Positions 48,311 to 59,099 of a DNA stretch of 64,000 bases are shown piece after piece. The notes beneath the pieces are model-generated. The model saw only the letters and a program-made list of their open reading frames with translations, was not told where the DNA came from and did not search any database. Position 1 is the first letter of the stretch; each line of letters starts with the position of its first letter. The position numbers and the translations under genes were made by a program. The stretch is from Trileptium ribeirensis (lineage: Eukaryota > Nematoda > Enoplea > Enoplida > Thoracostomopsidae). Where the stretch lies: NCBI GenBank assembly GCA_030248225.1, contig JASANE010028414.1, forward strand, positions 1 through 64,000. The letters run 5' to 3'.

Positions 48311-51196
48311 GCTTTTGACACACAAATTGAAAACTACAATTTCAACGAGAGTCTAGCTGATGTACAACGCACAAAACGCCGGAATCTATTAAGTACTTAC
48401 AGAAGGATATTTGCCAGTTCGAACCATGATTTAGGTAGTACTGACTTAGTGAAACACTGTATCAATACAGAAGGGAAAGGTCCAGTCATATGTAGACCTT
48501 ATCGGACTTCTGAACGCGACAAACACACTCTTTCAACCCATATTCAGGAAATGCTGGAATCAGAAGTAATAAAACCATCAAGATCACCTTGGTCTAGTCC
48601 AGTAGTTTTAGTGCCAAAAAAGGACGGAACTACACGGTTCTTTATCGACTTTAAGGCATTAAATAACATTACTAAACAAAACATTTACCCACTGCCGGAT
48701 TGTGCAGATTTGTTTGACGTATTAGGTAAAGCTCAATATTTTACATCCTTGGATCTAATGAGTGGGTATTGGCAGGTTTCCATGGACCCAACCGATCAAG
48801 AAAAAACTGCTTTTGTAACCTACAATGGGTTATATGAGTGGAAAGTTATGCCTTTCGGACTATGTAATGCACCGTCGACTTATCAAAGGTTGATGGAACT
48901 AGTTCTAGCTGGATACATATGGAAATTTTGTGTTTGTTTTATTGACGATATACTTATTTTCTCACGAACACTCGATGAACATCTCTATCATATTAGTAAA
49001 GTCTTTGACAGACTGAATAAACACAATCTTAAGTTAAAACTTACTAAATGTGATTTTTGTAAACCGTCAGTAAAATTCTTGGGTCATGTAGTATCACAAC
49101 ACGGACTTAGCGTTGACCCCAACAAAGTCAAAGTCGTTACAGACTATGCAAAACCTAATAGCGTTACTGAACTAAAAAGGTTTTTAGGAATGACTAGTTA
49201 CTACCGTAAGTTTATACCAACATACGCAACAACCGCTGAACCTCTGAACAAACTACTTCGGAAAAATAATGACTTTATTTGGACTGACAAATGTGGTAAA
49301 GCTTTTGACGAACTAAAAACTGCATTAACCACCGCTCCGGTATTAATATTTCCTGATTTTGATAAAAGTTTTTACTTACACACTGATGCCAGCGGTACAG
49401 GCATTGGCACTGTACTTAGCCAGCATGTAGATGAAACATACCGACCCATCGCATATGCAAGTAGAACATTGCAAAAGGCTGAGAGGAATTACCCTGTTGT
49501 TGAACAGGAAGCATTAGCAATTGTTTGGGCTGTTGAGTACTTCCGACCGTACATACACCGTAAACCTTTCACAATTTTAACCGACCACCGACCACTAAAA
49601 TGGCTACTCGAACATCAACATACTTCATCCAGACTAACACGATGGGGTTTGAAAATACAGGAGTATAACATTACTATTGATTACACTCCAGGTAAAGACA
49701 ACGCAGTAGCTGATGCGTTATCGAGAGTGCCTTTTCATATTTGCGCTGTGCGCAAGAGTGGTACAAAATCGCAACCAACTTTAAGCACAAACGTTCTCGC
49801 CCGAATACCAGGTTGTGACATTAAAACGCTTCAACACGAAGATGAGGACATCGGTACTTTGATAGAAATACTTAGCAATAGACATCAACCTGATGTAAGT
49901 ACAGACTATCTTATAAGAGATAACTTACTTTTTAAGAGATATAAGGATCGTGAGCTTTTAGTTATACCTATAGACCTACAACCAGAAATTTTAAAAATTC
50001 ACCATGACGATATCTTTGGCGGACACTTAGGAGCAAAAAAGACACTTTCCAAAATTAATAGGTATTATTATTGGCCCAAAATGGCTAGGGATGTTACTAA
50101 CTATGTTAAAGCTTGCGTTTCGTGCCAAACTAAAAAGGGGTCTGTTAATACTAACAGAGTGCCGCTGGAGCCGATTCCAGTAGCTAAGCCATTCGACAGG
50201 ATAGCGATCGACTGCTTAGGACCACTTCCACAAACATCTACAGGCAAAAAATATATTGTTGTCATCAGTGAATACCTGACAAAGTGGGTGGAAGCGTATG
50301 CCACTACAGACATTACAGCATTAACCGTAGCGAAAATTTTAGTGGAGAAGTTCATGTACACTCATGGTTCACCTAGAGCTATCCTGACTGACCGAGGTAC
50401 TAAATTTTTAAGTGAACTGATTGCGCAAGTGTGTAAAATACTAAACACACGTAAATTTAATACCACCCCGTTCAATCCAAAATGTGATGGACTGGTCGAA
50501 AAATTTAACCATATCCTAGCAAACATGATTTCTATGTATACGAATCATACACAAACTGACTGGGATGAATATTTACCGTTTATACTTTTTGCTTATCGCA
50601 CTAGCAGTCACGAGTCTGCTAAAGAAACTCCGTTTTTCTTACTATATGGCAGAGATCCGTATTTACCGTCGGACACCACATTATTACAACTGACAGACAC
50701 AATTAAGGATCCTGACAATTATCCGCAACAAATATTCCAAAAACTTACACTAGCGTGGGATGTAGCTACCAAATCAATAAGCGCAGCGCAGGCAAAACAG
50801 AAACGCTACTATGACCAAAAGTCCAAACCACATGTTTTCGCAGTAGGGGAACGTGTGCTATTACATAGGATAAAACGCAGAAAAGGTGTTATAAGCAAGT
50901 TTGATCATCCCTGGAGAGGACCCTACAGGATCTTGGAATTAACCAACACTACCGCGTTGATCCGGTCTTGTGATTGCCCGGAAAAACCTTCGTTTCGCGT
51001 TAATATTAATCACATTAAACGCTTCTGTGAACCATATATCCCACAGATAGGAACTAAATTGATAGCTAGCAAACAAACCGATTATAACCAGCCAAAAGGG
51101 GTACCGACTGAGCAACCAACTGAGCTATTTCAAAACACTGGCACTGAAAATATTCATATTAATACAAAATATAATTTAAGACCACGGACTAAATAG
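48311..51196 (+). CDS. pol: reverse transcriptase, RNase H and integrase
   Basis: In the same frame as the envelope-protease ORF and separated from it only by the TAA at 48,308-48,310; 961 codons. RT has SSPVVLVPKKDG, FTSLDLMSGYWQ and the catalytic FIDD at residues 210-213 (Phe in place of the usual Tyr). RNase H has LHTDASG (Asp at 359) and the TDHRPLKWL block. Integrase has an HH-CC zinc finger (KIHHDDIFGGH ... CVSC) and a DD35E triad at residues 634, 694 and 730. The tail has WRGPYRI (GPY/F) and no recognisable chromodomain. All catalytic residues seem present. Expression past the TAA would need readthrough, or this copy is a mutant. Confidence 0.9.
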   Translation, partial: AFDTQIENYNFNESLADVQRTKRRNLLSTYRRIFASSNHDLGSTDLVKHCINTEGKGPVICRPYRTSERDKHTLSTHIQEMLESEVIKPSRSPWSSPVVLVPKKDGTTRFFIDFKALNNITKQNIYPLPDCADLFDVLGKAQYFTSLDLMSGYWQVSMDPTDQEKTAFVTYNGLYEWKVMPFGLCNAPSTYQRLMELVLAGYIWKFCVCFIDDILIFSRTLDEHLYHISKVFDRLNKHNLKLKLTKCDFCKPSVKFLGHVVSQHGLSVDPNKVKVVTDYAKPNSVTELKRFLGMTSYYRKFIPTYATTAEPLNKLLRKNNDFIWTDKCGKAFDELKTALTTAPVLIFPDFDKSFYLHTDASGTGIGTVLSQHVDETYRPIAYASRTLQKAERNYPVVEQEALAIVWAVEYFRPYIHRKPFTILTDHRPLKWLLEHQHTSSRLTRWGLKIQEYNITIDYTPGKDNAVADALSRVPFHICAVRKSGTKSQPTLSTNVLARIPGCDIKTLQHEDEDIGTLIEILSNRHQPDVSTDYLIRDNLLFKRYKDRELLVIPIDLQPEILKIHHDDIFGGHLGAKKTLSKINRYYYWPKMARDVTNYVKACVSCQTKKGSVNTNRVPLEPIPVAKPFDRIAIDCLGPLPQTSTGKKYIVVISEYLTKWVEAYATTDITALTVAKILVEKFMYTHGSPRAILTDRGTKFLSELIAQVCKILNTRKFNTTPFNPKCDGLVEKFNHILANMISMYTNHTQTDWDEYLPFILFAYRTSSHESAKETPFFLLYGRDPYLPSDTTLLQLTDTIKDPDNYPQQIFQKLTLAWDVATKSISAAQAKQKRYYDQKSKPHVFAVGERVLLHRIKRRKGVISKFDHPWRGPYRILELTNTTALIRSCDCPEKPSFRVNINHIKRFCEPYIPQIGTKLIASKQTDYNQPKGVPTEQPTELFQNTGTENIHINTKYNLRPRTK

Positions 51197-51215
51197 CTAC
51201 ATAACTGTTCACATA

Positions 51216-52229
51216 ATGTTTCAGTATACTCGACAACAATCAACGCTATCGACACTGTCACGTACTATGGCAAACCAAAAACGGACACACTATGAGATCA
51301 GAATGCAACCGGAGAAATTACCATCGTACTACCAAGAACGCTATGGCAGGGAAGTTAAAATAGTAACGTTTGAGAATTTTTTCAGTTATGGTGGTGAATG
51401 TTTGGTACGCAAAACATTCGCACGAGCTGACATTATCGCAATACAAACCCTGTTCTTCGTACAACTAGCTCATCGCATCAAACAGCTTAGCATCGCTGAG
51501 ATACGAACATACCTGCGTCACCAAATAGCGAAGAAAATACTGCATTTTATCTTTGTACCTCTAGACTACAGTAGTGATGAACAGAACTTAAAACTTACAC
51601 AAATGATGGACTTCATTACCCGAGCTTCACAACAACAACTTATCGATGTACTAACTAATTATCACGACACAAACACTGCTGATTTAAATCCTTGGCAGCT
51701 ATTTGTTACGAACATTCGCAGTGTTGGCATACCGTTCTACGAACAAATTAATTCATACCCTGACGACACGACAACAACTCATGAACCAACTACAAGCAAA
51801 CAATCATCATCAGGATCATCAGTTTTTCTCGAAGAACCTACTGTAGAACTTGAGGAAAACTTACTCGAAGATTCGGATATAAGTTATATACATGTGGAAG
51901 AACCAAGTGACGCAAACGTAATGGATACAACTAAATGTAATGATAAAATTCCTGAATTATTACAAAAAATAAATGAAATACAACATTAGGTGAGAAATTT
52001 CAAAGAACACTATCCGACAGACTTATTAATAACAAAGTCAACTATTTCTGAGTTATTGAACAAAGTGTCCGATAGTTTTACACAAATGCGCGACGTGTTA
52101 GAATCTTTAATTCTACATAACGATCAACGCTTCGCAGAGTTAGAATCAACTGTACATCAGATGTTACTCACCATCGAGAACCAAAACTTGGGTAGTTCAA
52201 GACAAAAATATAACTCTGGGTCGCAATAG
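51216..52229 (+). CDS. accessory ORF after integrase, interrupted by one TAG
   Basis: Starts at ATG 51,216, 20 bp after the pol stop, and runs 257 codons to TAG at 51,987-51,989. It is open in the same frame for 79 more codons to 52,229. The N-terminal two thirds is mixed alpha-helical in appearance (KTFARADIIAIQTLFFVQL) with a Tyr-rich start. A Ser/Thr/Glu-rich acidic linker follows. The part after the TAG looks like a coiled coil (LLNKVSDSFTQMRDVLESL). It has no signal peptide, membrane segment or recognised domain. It occupies the slot where gypsy-type elements normally carry env. It may be a trafficking, assembly or suppressor-type protein; nothing in the sequence decides. Confidence 0.6.
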
Positions 52230-52406
52230 CCATAATGTAACTATATTTTCAATTTTACTTAACTATCACTTCAAATTCAAAATTTATAGCTTATGGGAAC
52301 GTTATGTGATATTATTACGGTTATTTATTAAATATCTAACTGGTACGTTAATAATATTTCAATTCTTACTACTATGGGGCTACGCGTTATTAATAGCTCC
52401 TGTCTT

Positions 52407-52419
52407 AAGGGGGAGGAAA
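52407..52419 (+). promoter_or_regulatory. polypurine tract
   Basis: AAGGGGGAGGAAA directly before the 3' LTR, the expected primer for plus-strand DNA synthesis. Confidence 0.85.
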
Positions 52420-52829
52420 TGTAGTGAATCATATTTTTGACGATATTAATTGGAAATATTTTGGTTATGTGATAATACAATACTGAGAACGGACTGGTTT
52501 TCTAGCCGATGTTCAATGGAAATTGTTTACGATTGTCTATCTATTTATTTTGGGATCAATTGGAATATATATATTCGGCTGCTTCTTCAGAGAGAATCGA
52601 TTTTGTTGGTTAATTTCATGTGCCTATCTTCAACGTTTGTTGGCGCTGCGACTATTGGTGTTATCTGTGCTTTAGTAACGAGTGCTGTTCAAACTTGGGT
52701 GAGTGTTTGAAATATTCCTAATTAGCGGGCTTAGCTTTACCTTGGCTTAAACACGAGACCTAGTAGAATCATTTCGCATTGGTTTCCACTCTAGTAGACG
52801 GTACATTATATTAAACTGACCCAGGGATT
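52420..52829 (+). repeat. 3' LTR
   Basis: Direct repeat of 43,519-43,928. The leader-exon reading frame and GTGAGT donor are present with two residue changes. The sequence after 52,829 shows no match to the left flank. Confidence 0.9.
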
Positions 52830-54408
52830 CGGTGGGTCTCTTCTCGTGCAGCAACAGTGTAGAGTGTCGTCTTGTCTTTCGATTCACTAAGGGCTGCCTT
52901 TGCGGGTGTTGGAGCATCCTGCGGATGCTCCGCGCGCCCGTAAATGCTGTACCCCGACAAAATTTGAAATGGGCAAAATTATTCGTTAAAACGATCCCAC
53001 CACACTCTCGACTGGTTCCTAGATCATCGGGCAGGATTCTTGTCGTTTCTCGCAGGTCCGATGGGTGTGTGTATATACAATGGTGTATAGGATTTTTAGG
53101 GGGCAACACAATACAGGAAAAGGGGGTAAGTCAACGGGACATGGGATGGGAGAATTACTTATGTGCGAAGCGAAGGGTAAGAAAAACAGAATAGTAGCTC
53201 AACCCTGGAGGCAACCGCGATCACCGTCGCAGCTTCGTAATGTCAATAGGCTAGGCGCACCGACCTAAATTATAAGTCGCGCTGAGAAAAATCACAATAT
53301 TGTAATGGTCTAAATTTCCTTTAAGAAAACTGGCATCCCCATGCGGTGCAGCAGCGTTAGGATATTGGAAAAGAAACCTATAAAGTTCCTGCAAGCGACG
53401 GTGATGCGCGATTGGCTCCAGTAGTAACAAAGCAGTCAGTAGGACTTAAGCTGGCTGAATAGAGATAAAAGAAGGACGGTGTCATTTGCACGAGGTGTTG
53501 AAATTTTGCTGGACCCGACCTTAAGAGGCGTTTGACACCCACACTACCGGGTCTTCTGTGCAGAATCACTAGCTAAGAAGCCCTGCGATCACTATGGAGT
53601 GAGTCGAGTGGTGCTGCAAATGAAGAGTAGCGCTGCCACGGAATGCTAGTGAAATGTGCGAAATTAGAAAGAGGGGGAGTCCGCTGCGAACACTGAGAGA
53701 TGGAGCTGTTCAAAACTTAGCTTGTAACCGGGCCACCGCTTGCGTATTGCCCCCAGTAACCGAGCCACTGCTCGCGAGTGATTTCTAAAAAAGTTCGCTG
53801 TCCCCAAAGATCAAATACAAATGAAAACCACTTTAGGACGTAAACTCTCAAACCGTGCCACCACGGTAGAGGTCCTCGTTGGAACCACGTTTTATGTCAG
53901 ATAAAAGAAGGCAGGCAACGTCGCCCTGTGCTCAGGAATCGCGGCATTGGCTTCCCAATTTTTTATAACCCCTCTAGATCCATGCCCGCCCTGATGTAGT
54001 TTATTTTTACAGTGAGAAAAGCTGGTTCAAATTTGTGTGGAAGTGGTCGCGGACGGCTCTAGGCTCGTTGGAATGATTGTAAAACAAGCACTGTAAGTGT
54101 CATCTATTGCGCAAAATGGGAGTTAAGTATTGAAAGACCACTAGGTACTGATTTTTGTTTCCTATGCCCTTGTTGGCAAAGTAATATACAGAGTATAGGT
54201 TCTGGATTAACATTTTGTCATCGTTACACCAGCCAGAAAATCATATCACGGAACGTTGTTTTAATTACGAGTACCCTACACAGTACGCCTCGTAGTAACC
54301 ACTATAACAATAAATTGCTGTAAACCGTTGTATAATCGTGCCTGTGTGTATTCAGCAGTAAATGACTGAAGTGGTTACACTGGATTGCCAGCGATAAAGG
54401 AACCTGCC
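52830..54408. other. no gene recognised; contains one dispersed repeat copy
   Basis: Right flank of the retroelement. A 75-bp block at about 52,882-52,960 is related to two blocks near 58.0 and 58.5 kb. ORFs on both strands have no recognised domain. Confidence 0.4.
52882..52960. repeat. dispersed 75-bp repeat, copy 1
   Basis: tgcgggtgttggagcatcc ... cgcccgtaaatgctgtaccc, diverged from 58,030-58,090 and 58,500-58,560. Confidence 0.5.
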
Positions 54409-54930
54409 AACCTGTTATATTATAATGTCCCATATTATATCTTTGGAACTTTTGTCCCCCTGTAGCCGCGAACCTACCATATATACAGTCAGGGTGACCC
54501 CCATACTGTATATAAATTGCCGAGGGTGTACCACACAACCCCTAGCTACTACATTTTTACTTGACAGTGTCGTACACACCTTTAGCTATCAATTTGGCGC
54601 GAATTAACTATAACGAACACCGTCTGTAACTAATGCGGTTTATTAGTCAACTCTCCTGTGTAGTTTTTTATAAATTCACGATATTTGTATGTAGCCCATA
54701 TGAACATTGCTGAAATAATGCTGAACACTGTCAATAAAACTGCCAGAAGACACGGTGTGCCTGACACTGTCGAGAAGTGGTAATACGCGTAACTAGATAC
54801 CTTTGAAAAAATTTATTAAAAATATGGGAGTGTCTAAGACACCTTGTTGTCAACAGTGTGCCTGACACTATGTGGTGGACATAGGTTCCAGACGTTAGGG
54901 ACACTATAACGTGAACGCCACATACATAAG
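54409..54930. mobile_element. MITE, family with ATGCGGCGTTCACGTTATA-type ends, copy 1
   Basis: About 520 bp, related along its whole length to 55,523-56,016 (shared gtcagggtgac, acagtgtcgtacacacc, taatgcggtttattagtcaact, gtgtctaagacac). The right end is tggttccagacgttagggacactataacgtgaacgccacat and the left end is a degenerate complement. No ORF of interest. Confidence 0.6.
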
Positions 54931-55392
54931 TTGAACCGAATGAGGATTACCACAGAGCGGAAAGAATTTTAGGCTGTCAACGACCCCTATCTAGGATCAA
55001 TCAGAATCACAAATAATATACTACTTATTTTGTTCTTAAAGTGATAGCTTTTAGGAAATATAACCTGTGAAGCTTACACCCTTCGCCAGGCAGGAGTTAT
55101 CCCAATAAGATAAAAGGGCCTGGGGGCAGTTCCGTAGTGCTGTGGTACTACCTTATACACACGAAGGTACGAAATAGATTCACGAAAGAAAACCTTAGTT
55201 AGGGATTCACACACGCGATACTAGTAGGACCAGAGAAATTAAGTTTAGCGGAATTTTAGGCCAACGAGGGAAAGGCGGCCTTATTACCTGTGAGCAGGCC
55301 TAAGGGCTGACTGTTACTTATATCACAGTCGCCAGGCTGTAAAATTGTTTTCGGATCTTGTCTGACTGTGCATGATACATCTTTATCTTTTC
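54931..55392. other. no gene recognised between MITE copies
   Basis: A segment near 55,267-55,320 (ggccttattacctgtgagcaggcctaag) has a diverged match near 60,190-60,225. Nothing else was noted. Confidence 0.35.
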
Positions 55393-55520
55393 ATGCGGCA
55401 TTTACGTTATAAAACACCCGCCTTGTGGACGATTTGTCCCAGTGCGATCGCGGCCATACCATAATACATGTTAATCATAAGGTATATAATACGTGCAGTA
55501 CGGACACCACGCACATTACT
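55393..55520. mobile_element. MITE end fragment, same family
   Basis: Starts atgcggcatttacgttataa and covers only the left terminal region before being followed by a full copy, so it is probably a truncated element with another inserted beside it. Confidence 0.4.
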
Positions 55521-55522
55521 TT

Positions 55523-56016
55523 ATGCGGCGTTCACGTTGTAATGTCCTCGCCGTTTGGAACTTTTTGCACTTGTAGTGGCGACCATACCGTATACATTGT
55601 CAGGGTGACGCTCATACTGTTAATCGATTGTCGAGGAGGTACGACACACTACTAGATTCACAGTGTCGTACACACCGTTAGCTACCAATCTGGTGCGATT
55701 TAACTGTAACGAACACCGCCTGTAGTTAATGCGGTTTATTAGTCAACTGTGCTGCGTAGTTTTACTTTATATTCGCGGCTTTTGTATCTAGGCTTTACAA
55801 ATGTTGATGAAATAATGCCGCACACTGTCAATGAAATTGCAGGAAGACACAGTGTGGGTTTGACACTGTAAAGAAGTGGCAATATACCTAGCTAGCTACT
55901 TTTAAAAATTTTATAAAAAACGGTGGTGTCTAAGACACGCTGTTATTGACAGTGTGCCTTGCACTGTGTGATGTACATAGGTTCCAAACGTTGGCAACAT
56001 AACGTGCACACCGCAT
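55523..56016. mobile_element. MITE, same family, copy 2
   Basis: 494 bp. The left end ATGCGGCGTTCACGTTGTAA and the complement of the right end ATGCGGTGTGCACGTTATGT are inverted repeats, both continuing into ...CGTTTGGAAC. The ends match those of the 1.3-kb element in the palindrome arms. Confidence 0.65.
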
Positions 56017-56110
56017 TACAATGTCTTCGCCACCCTATATTTAAATAGTTGTTTAAAAAGGAGGGAACATAGCGAAATAAAATTTGAAATTATCAGAACA
56101 TAGTGGAGGC

Positions 56111-56300
56111 AAGGTAACAATGCTACGATGTAACATGTAAAATGCATATTTTTTCATGCAAAATCATTAATCAAGTTTTGAACAACTTAATTTTATGTTC
56201 ATTAGGTGTTCAAAAACACGTTTTATGCAAATGCTGCTGCTACACAGGGTTCTTTCAGAACTGTAACCGTTATACATAGCCACAGAAATATATGACGACT
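56111..56300 (+). repeat. left member of an inverted-repeat pair
   Basis: Starts AAGGTAACAATGCTA and shares ATGTAACATGTAAAATGCAT, aattttatgttcatta, gtgttca, gcaaatgctgctgctaca and ggttctttcagaact with the complement of 60,715-60,889. Either the ends of a 4.8-kb element or two MITE copies in opposite orientation. Confidence 0.6.
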
Positions 56301-57204
56301 GCCAAAATGGTCAAACGCATTTAGGATTTTGTTTCATGTAATACTACAACCAGTTACATAAATGACGGTGGTTGTCCATAATCTGTGAGTTTAAGGGTTA
56401 AAAACATTTTAAACGTGGCAAACTTTAACATTAGATTTAGCCTACACATGTAACAACCCGAATTTTACAGAATTGGCAAAACGCCTATAACGTAGCAAAA
56501 TTCGTAGAGAGTGGAGGGAATGGACGACCGGATACCGGTGGAGTGTGACGTCCATATGAAATGGTATAATTGTGTAATATTGCATTTATTATGAAAATAT
56601 AAACAATTGTACTTTGTTACGCCGTGCTCGTAAGGTCACACTCCATCACCCGAAGGTGCACGGGATGATTTTGGCACCGAAACGCGAAAGAAAGGATAAC
56701 TGTTAGGGGTGTCCGGTCGATCCTCGTGAAACTGAATTGATGGAATACTTTGTTTATAATGTTTCGCATATTATATTATATTTGCTGTGAAGGACGGGTG
56801 TGCGTTCGGAGAGGCCAGGGACCAACGGATATTACAGGAATTTTTGGCGGTGCAAAAAAATGGTCGCCCTGAGCCTGATCCCAGCGCACACGCTGAGTGA
56901 TTACTATCAACTGCCGGATATCTGTTGTGCGTATGATACACATTTATATACATATATAGATAGGGTCAGAAAATGTCGGAACGAATTCAGAACTTCTTAT
57001 ATGCAGGTCGATCATGTTTAGGTAATCAAACTTTGGTCTTGGGAAATTGAAATCGTAAGTATTTCCGTATACGAAGTTTCTAAGACACTATTTTAGGGTG
57101 CAGTACTAAAAGTTCAATTTCGGCCTTCATACTAAACTTAAGGGAACGGGGGTGATTAAACCATACTAAGGACTCCCTAGGGGTGTCAAATTTCACAAGC
57201 GGGT
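56301..57204. other. no gene recognised
   Basis: Non-coding sequence with short ORFs only, just inside the left member of the inverted-repeat pair. Confidence 0.35.
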
Positions 57205-57540
57205 CAACAAATTTGGTTCCCCTAAGTACTTACGGATCCCCAAACAGGCGTTTAAGCTTCCCATTTTCTAAGCCTAAAAGGACACGCAAAATAATTAAAA
57301 CTCCCCGACTTTTTGAGCCCGCTACACTTAGGGGGTCCCACCCTAACTGTTTAGCTGAAAACCGGGGCCGTCCACCCCATAGATCCGCTCAGGAGTCGCT
57401 AAACTGAAAGGGTGCACCAAAATTTTGGGTTTCTTGCGTCGAAATCGGCCTCTAACGGGCGTCACGTGGGAGATATAATTAAAATTTCAATTTCATCAGT
57501 AGACGGTCTGCCAAGGCAAGATTTCGGTCTTACCCCCGAC
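57205..57540 (+). repeat. dispersed diverged repeat, copy 2
   Basis: Same family and orientation as 41,790-42,120. About 15 kb separates the two copies, on either side of the retroelement. Confidence 0.5.
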
Positions 57541-58029
57541 CGCCTACTGTTTTTAGATCCTAAGATATCGGCAAAAATGTGCCGATATCCCTATGAGCGA
57601 ACAGCGCCCTGAGCGCCGTTATATTTTTCCTATCAAATTTTGGCCGCGCCCACCGGCGCGCGGTTTTGTCTCTTTGGCAAATATTAGCCAAGTCAGTGCT
57701 GCTGGCCATTATATCGTTGTGTGCCCGTCTGGGGCTGGCTTCATATAGCAGGGCGACGTTGGTGTCTATAAATATATATAAATATTTTGCTTTGTTCATT
57801 TGCTCGACTTTGCTCTTATATTATTATTATTATTTTAAAAGTTATTTTAAAAGTTTGAAATTTAGGGGTATGTAGAATCGAAAGAGGGGCGGCGGTTGCT
57901 ATAAAAGGAGACGGTACCTTTTGAAAGTAGGGTCAGTCGAGACCAACTTCAGAAAGTTTGGTCGGGTTTGTCGGCGATTTTTCACAGGTTTTCTGAATCT
58001 TTTGCTCAAGTCTAGAACAAGGGGCAGCT
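57541..58029. other. no gene recognised
   Basis: Holds an AT-rich run with ATT repeats and two TTTTAAAAGT blocks at about 57,820-57,860. Confidence 0.35.
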
Positions 58030-58090
58030 CTTGCGGGTGCTGGGGTGTCCGCTGGATATCTCGCACTCCCGTAAGTGCTGTGCCCGCGCT
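58030..58090. repeat. dispersed 75-bp repeat, copy 2
   Basis: ttgcgggtgctggggtgtcc ... ctcccgtaagtgctgtgccc; related to 52,882-52,960 and 58,500-58,560. The similarity with copy 3 extends weakly upstream. Confidence 0.55.
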
Positions 58091-58499
58091 TCGGGGAGTT
58101 AGACGGAACTCTAACAAAATTGCGATCAAAATTGACAAAATTGCAATCAAAGAGGGGATGCTCCCGTGCTCGACTCGTTCCCAACCCACTGGGTGGCGTT
58201 TATTTTGGCGTCCAATGGATGATTTGTTGAACAGTACCCCGTTTTTGCTCACATGGGGGTTAATAGTTGATTCCGGTTTTAAAGTTTGTCTTCTAATGCT
58301 TAGTAATCAGAATAAAGTAGGTACCCCAACGTTCAGAGCTAACTAGGGACGTAGACGGGTGAACGTTAAGAAACAATTTTTGGAGATAAGATTGTCTCGG
58401 GTAGACTCTTCGACCTGCAGACTTGTGGAAGCGGTCCGCCCGAGGCTTTTCGCAGCTTTTCCGAGTTTTCTCGCTTAAGCCTAGGAACAGGGGCAGCCC

Positions 58500-58560
58500 T
58501 TGTGGGTGCTAGGGTGTGTGTCGGATACCTCGCGCTCCCGTAAGTGCTGTGCCCGCGCTT
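58500..58560. repeat. dispersed 75-bp repeat, copy 3
   Basis: ttgtgggtgctagggtgtg ... ctcccgtaagtgctgtgccc, about 470 bp after copy 2 in the same orientation. Confidence 0.55.
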
Positions 58561-58613
58561 CTGCGATTGAGCAAGACAAACTAAGGGCAAAATTTAGGGT
58601 GGTATTATGAAAT

Positions 58614-59099
58614 ATGACGGAGATTTACATGATCAATGTGAAGGTGAACCGATCAGAGTTAATTTTGCATGACCTAAGACTAAGAGCCAGCATGAGGGCG
58701 GCCACGACAATGGTCGAGGATTGTAACGCCAGTGTTTTGCACCACCGGTTTCGCTTTCAAGCTAAGGGTCTCGTCGACTGGGATGAGCTAGCACGGCTCG
58801 CCAAGGAGTCGCTGAAGGCCCGGTGTCTCACAGTACGAGACTCACTCGGCCGTGCGTGTAAACTTTGGGGATCATCTTTCGCCGGTGGTCGAAGAATTTT
58901 AGTAAGCTATGAAAATCGGCCCGAACCGCTAACGCCTGACGGACCTTGTAGTGCGGCGAGTTTCACGTCGCATGGATCTTCCGGGTTTTTTGAAAAAAAA
59001 AGACTGCGTGGGACAGACCATGTACTAGGGAGTGGGCGTGACCTTTTGTCGGAGACCCAGGCACATAGGGGAAGTTTAGATGAAGAGATAGACGGCTAA
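58614..59099 (+). CDS. hypothetical 161-residue ORF
   Basis: ATG start, TAA stop, mixed composition with no recognised domain, signal or membrane segment. It starts 50 bp after a dispersed repeat and lies inside the inverted-repeat pair 56,111-60,889, so it may belong to that element or be fortuitous. Confidence 0.2.
   Translation: MTEIYMINVKVNRSELILHDLRLRASMRAATTMVEDCNASVLHHRFRFQAKGLVDWDELARLAKESLKARCLTVRDSLGRACKLWGSSFAGGRRILVSYENRPEPLTPDGPCSAASFTSHGSSGFFEKKRLRGTDHVLGSGRDLLSETQAHRGSLDEEIDG

Larger units (their letters stand above)
43519..52829 (+). mobile_element. Ty3/gypsy-type LTR retroelement with displaced envelope
   Basis: Bounded by direct LTRs (43,519-43,928 and 52,420-52,829) with a candidate primer-binding site and a polypurine tract. 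Gene order on the plus strand is gag, envelope, protease, reverse transcriptase, RNase H, integrase, accessory ORF. RT-RNase H-integrase order and a GPY/F-type integrase tail (WRGPYRI) place it in Ty3/gypsy (Metaviridae-like). Five base differences between the LTRs by eye indicate recent insertion. Single stop codons interrupt pol and the accessory ORF. No target-site duplication was found: ggatat lies before the left LTR and cggtgg after the right one. Confidence 0.9.
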
